From the NCBI GenBank assembly GCA_003512365.1, contig DORI01000218.1, positions 1,636-8,423 on the forward strand: a stretch of DNA of 6,788 bases, given 5' to 3'. Numbering within the stretch: the stretch's first letter is position 1; every line of letters begins with the position of its first letter. The DNA comes from Crocinitomicaceae bacterium. Its GTDB lineage: Bacteria > Bacteroidota > Bacteroidia > Flavobacteriales_D > Crocinitomicaceae. Positions 6,395 to 6,788 of this stretch are shown here, in pieces. The position numbers and the translations under genes were made by a program. Under the pieces are notes generated by a model. That model was not told the DNA's origin and did no database searches. It saw nothing but the letters and a program-made list of their open reading frames with translations.

Positions 6395-6788
6395 AAACGT
6401 TTGGATTGTTAATGGTCTCGGTCTTGCTTTTTCTGGGTTGTCAGAGCGATGAAATTCCAGTTGGGGCTTATTCTTTCTCAGAAAACAAATGGGATCAGAA
6501 AGTAAAACCTAGTTTTGAATTAGAATTATCAGATACGGTCAGTGTATTTGACTTTTTTATCACCTTGAGAAATACAACGGATTACAAATACAGTAATTTG
6601 TTCATTTACGTTGAAGAAATTCCTCCTTTTGGCCCTTCTTACCGCACTCGACATGAAATTCCTATTGCAAACCCCGATGGTTCATGGATAGGAGATAAAA
6701 CCGGAACAATAATTGAAAACAAATATTTAGTGAAACGTGGCAAAGTACCATTTATCGGTAAATACAAATACATTATTGAACAAGCCAT
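6391..6788 (+). CDS. gldH: Gliding motility lipoprotein GldH, 3' end cut by window edge
   Basis: The visible 132 codons encode a lipoprotein: a short signal peptide (MKTFGLLMVSVLLFLG) with a lipobox ending at Cys17. Mature-region features match GldH as I remember it from Flavobacterium johnsoniae: NKW early in the protein, then FFITLRNTTDYKYSNLFIYVE, PDGSWIGD, ENK and GKYKYIIEQA. The family is about 155-160 residues, so roughly 25 are missing. GldH is needed for gliding and is one of the Gld lipoproteins linked to the type IX secretion/gliding machinery in the cell envelope. The residues after the lipid cysteine (QSDE) are acidic and resemble the surface-export signal of Bacteroidota lipoproteins. 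The start ATG overlaps the ricT stop as ATGA (6391-6394), so translation is probably coupled. Identification rests on pattern recall, not a search. Confidence 0.88.
   Translation, partial: MKTFGLLMVSVLLFLGCQSDEIPVGAYSFSENKWDQKVKPSFELELSDTVSVFDFFITLRNTTDYKYSNLFIYVEEIPPFGPSYRTRHEIPIANPDGSWIGDKTGTIIENKYLVKRGKVPFIGKYKYIIEQA

Noticed and set aside
1..6788. Mobile elements, CRISPR arrays, defence or toxin-antitoxin modules
   Set aside because: I saw no transposase, integrase, regularly spaced repeats, target-site duplications or small paired toxin-like genes; the rightward genes are intact housekeeping families.

Overview
The window looks like chromosomal DNA from a gliding-type Bacteroidota bacterium, probably Flavobacteriales. 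Three things point there. It is AT-rich. It has a Bacteroidota-type promoter (TTG, an 18-nt spacer, then TAATTTTG). It encodes GldH, a gliding-motility lipoprotein known from this phylum, and a subtilase with a Bacteroidota-style propeptide. Strong Shine-Dalgarno sequences are not evident before the genes, which also fits the phylum.

The left part (1-1477) is read leftward. A 116-aa protein with a very acidic tail comes first (1477 to 1127). It overlaps by 20 nt the start of a secreted S8 subtilisin-like protease, whose C-terminal part lies beyond the window edge. One promoter at 1501-1529 probably drives both. A 511-bp divergent intergenic region (1478-1988) has no convincing gene but holds several inverted repeats, the best being an 11-bp perfect one at 1900-1954.

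The right part (1989-6788) is a compact rightward run: radA (DNA repair ATPase), rsmI (16S rRNA C1402 2'-O-methyltransferase), holB (DNA polymerase III delta'), ricT (PSP1-domain, cysteine-rich protein) and gldH (cut by the window edge). Spacings are 1 nt, 39 nt, 52 nt and a 4-nt ATGA overlap. No terminator is visible between the genes, so co-transcription is likely. The holB-ricT adjacency, with rsmI nearby, also occurs in Bacillus subtilis (holB-yaaT-yabA ... rsmI), so this is an old replication/translation housekeeping neighbourhood with a phylum-specific motility gene at its end.

Most of the window is recognisable housekeeping sequence. I see no mobile element, CRISPR array, tRNA or rRNA, and no clearly new multi-gene system. 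The observations most worth a second look are the acidic-tail/signal-peptide overlap, the two cysteine clusters of RicT, the 11-bp inverted repeat before radA, and the acidic residues after the GldH lipid-anchor cysteine.
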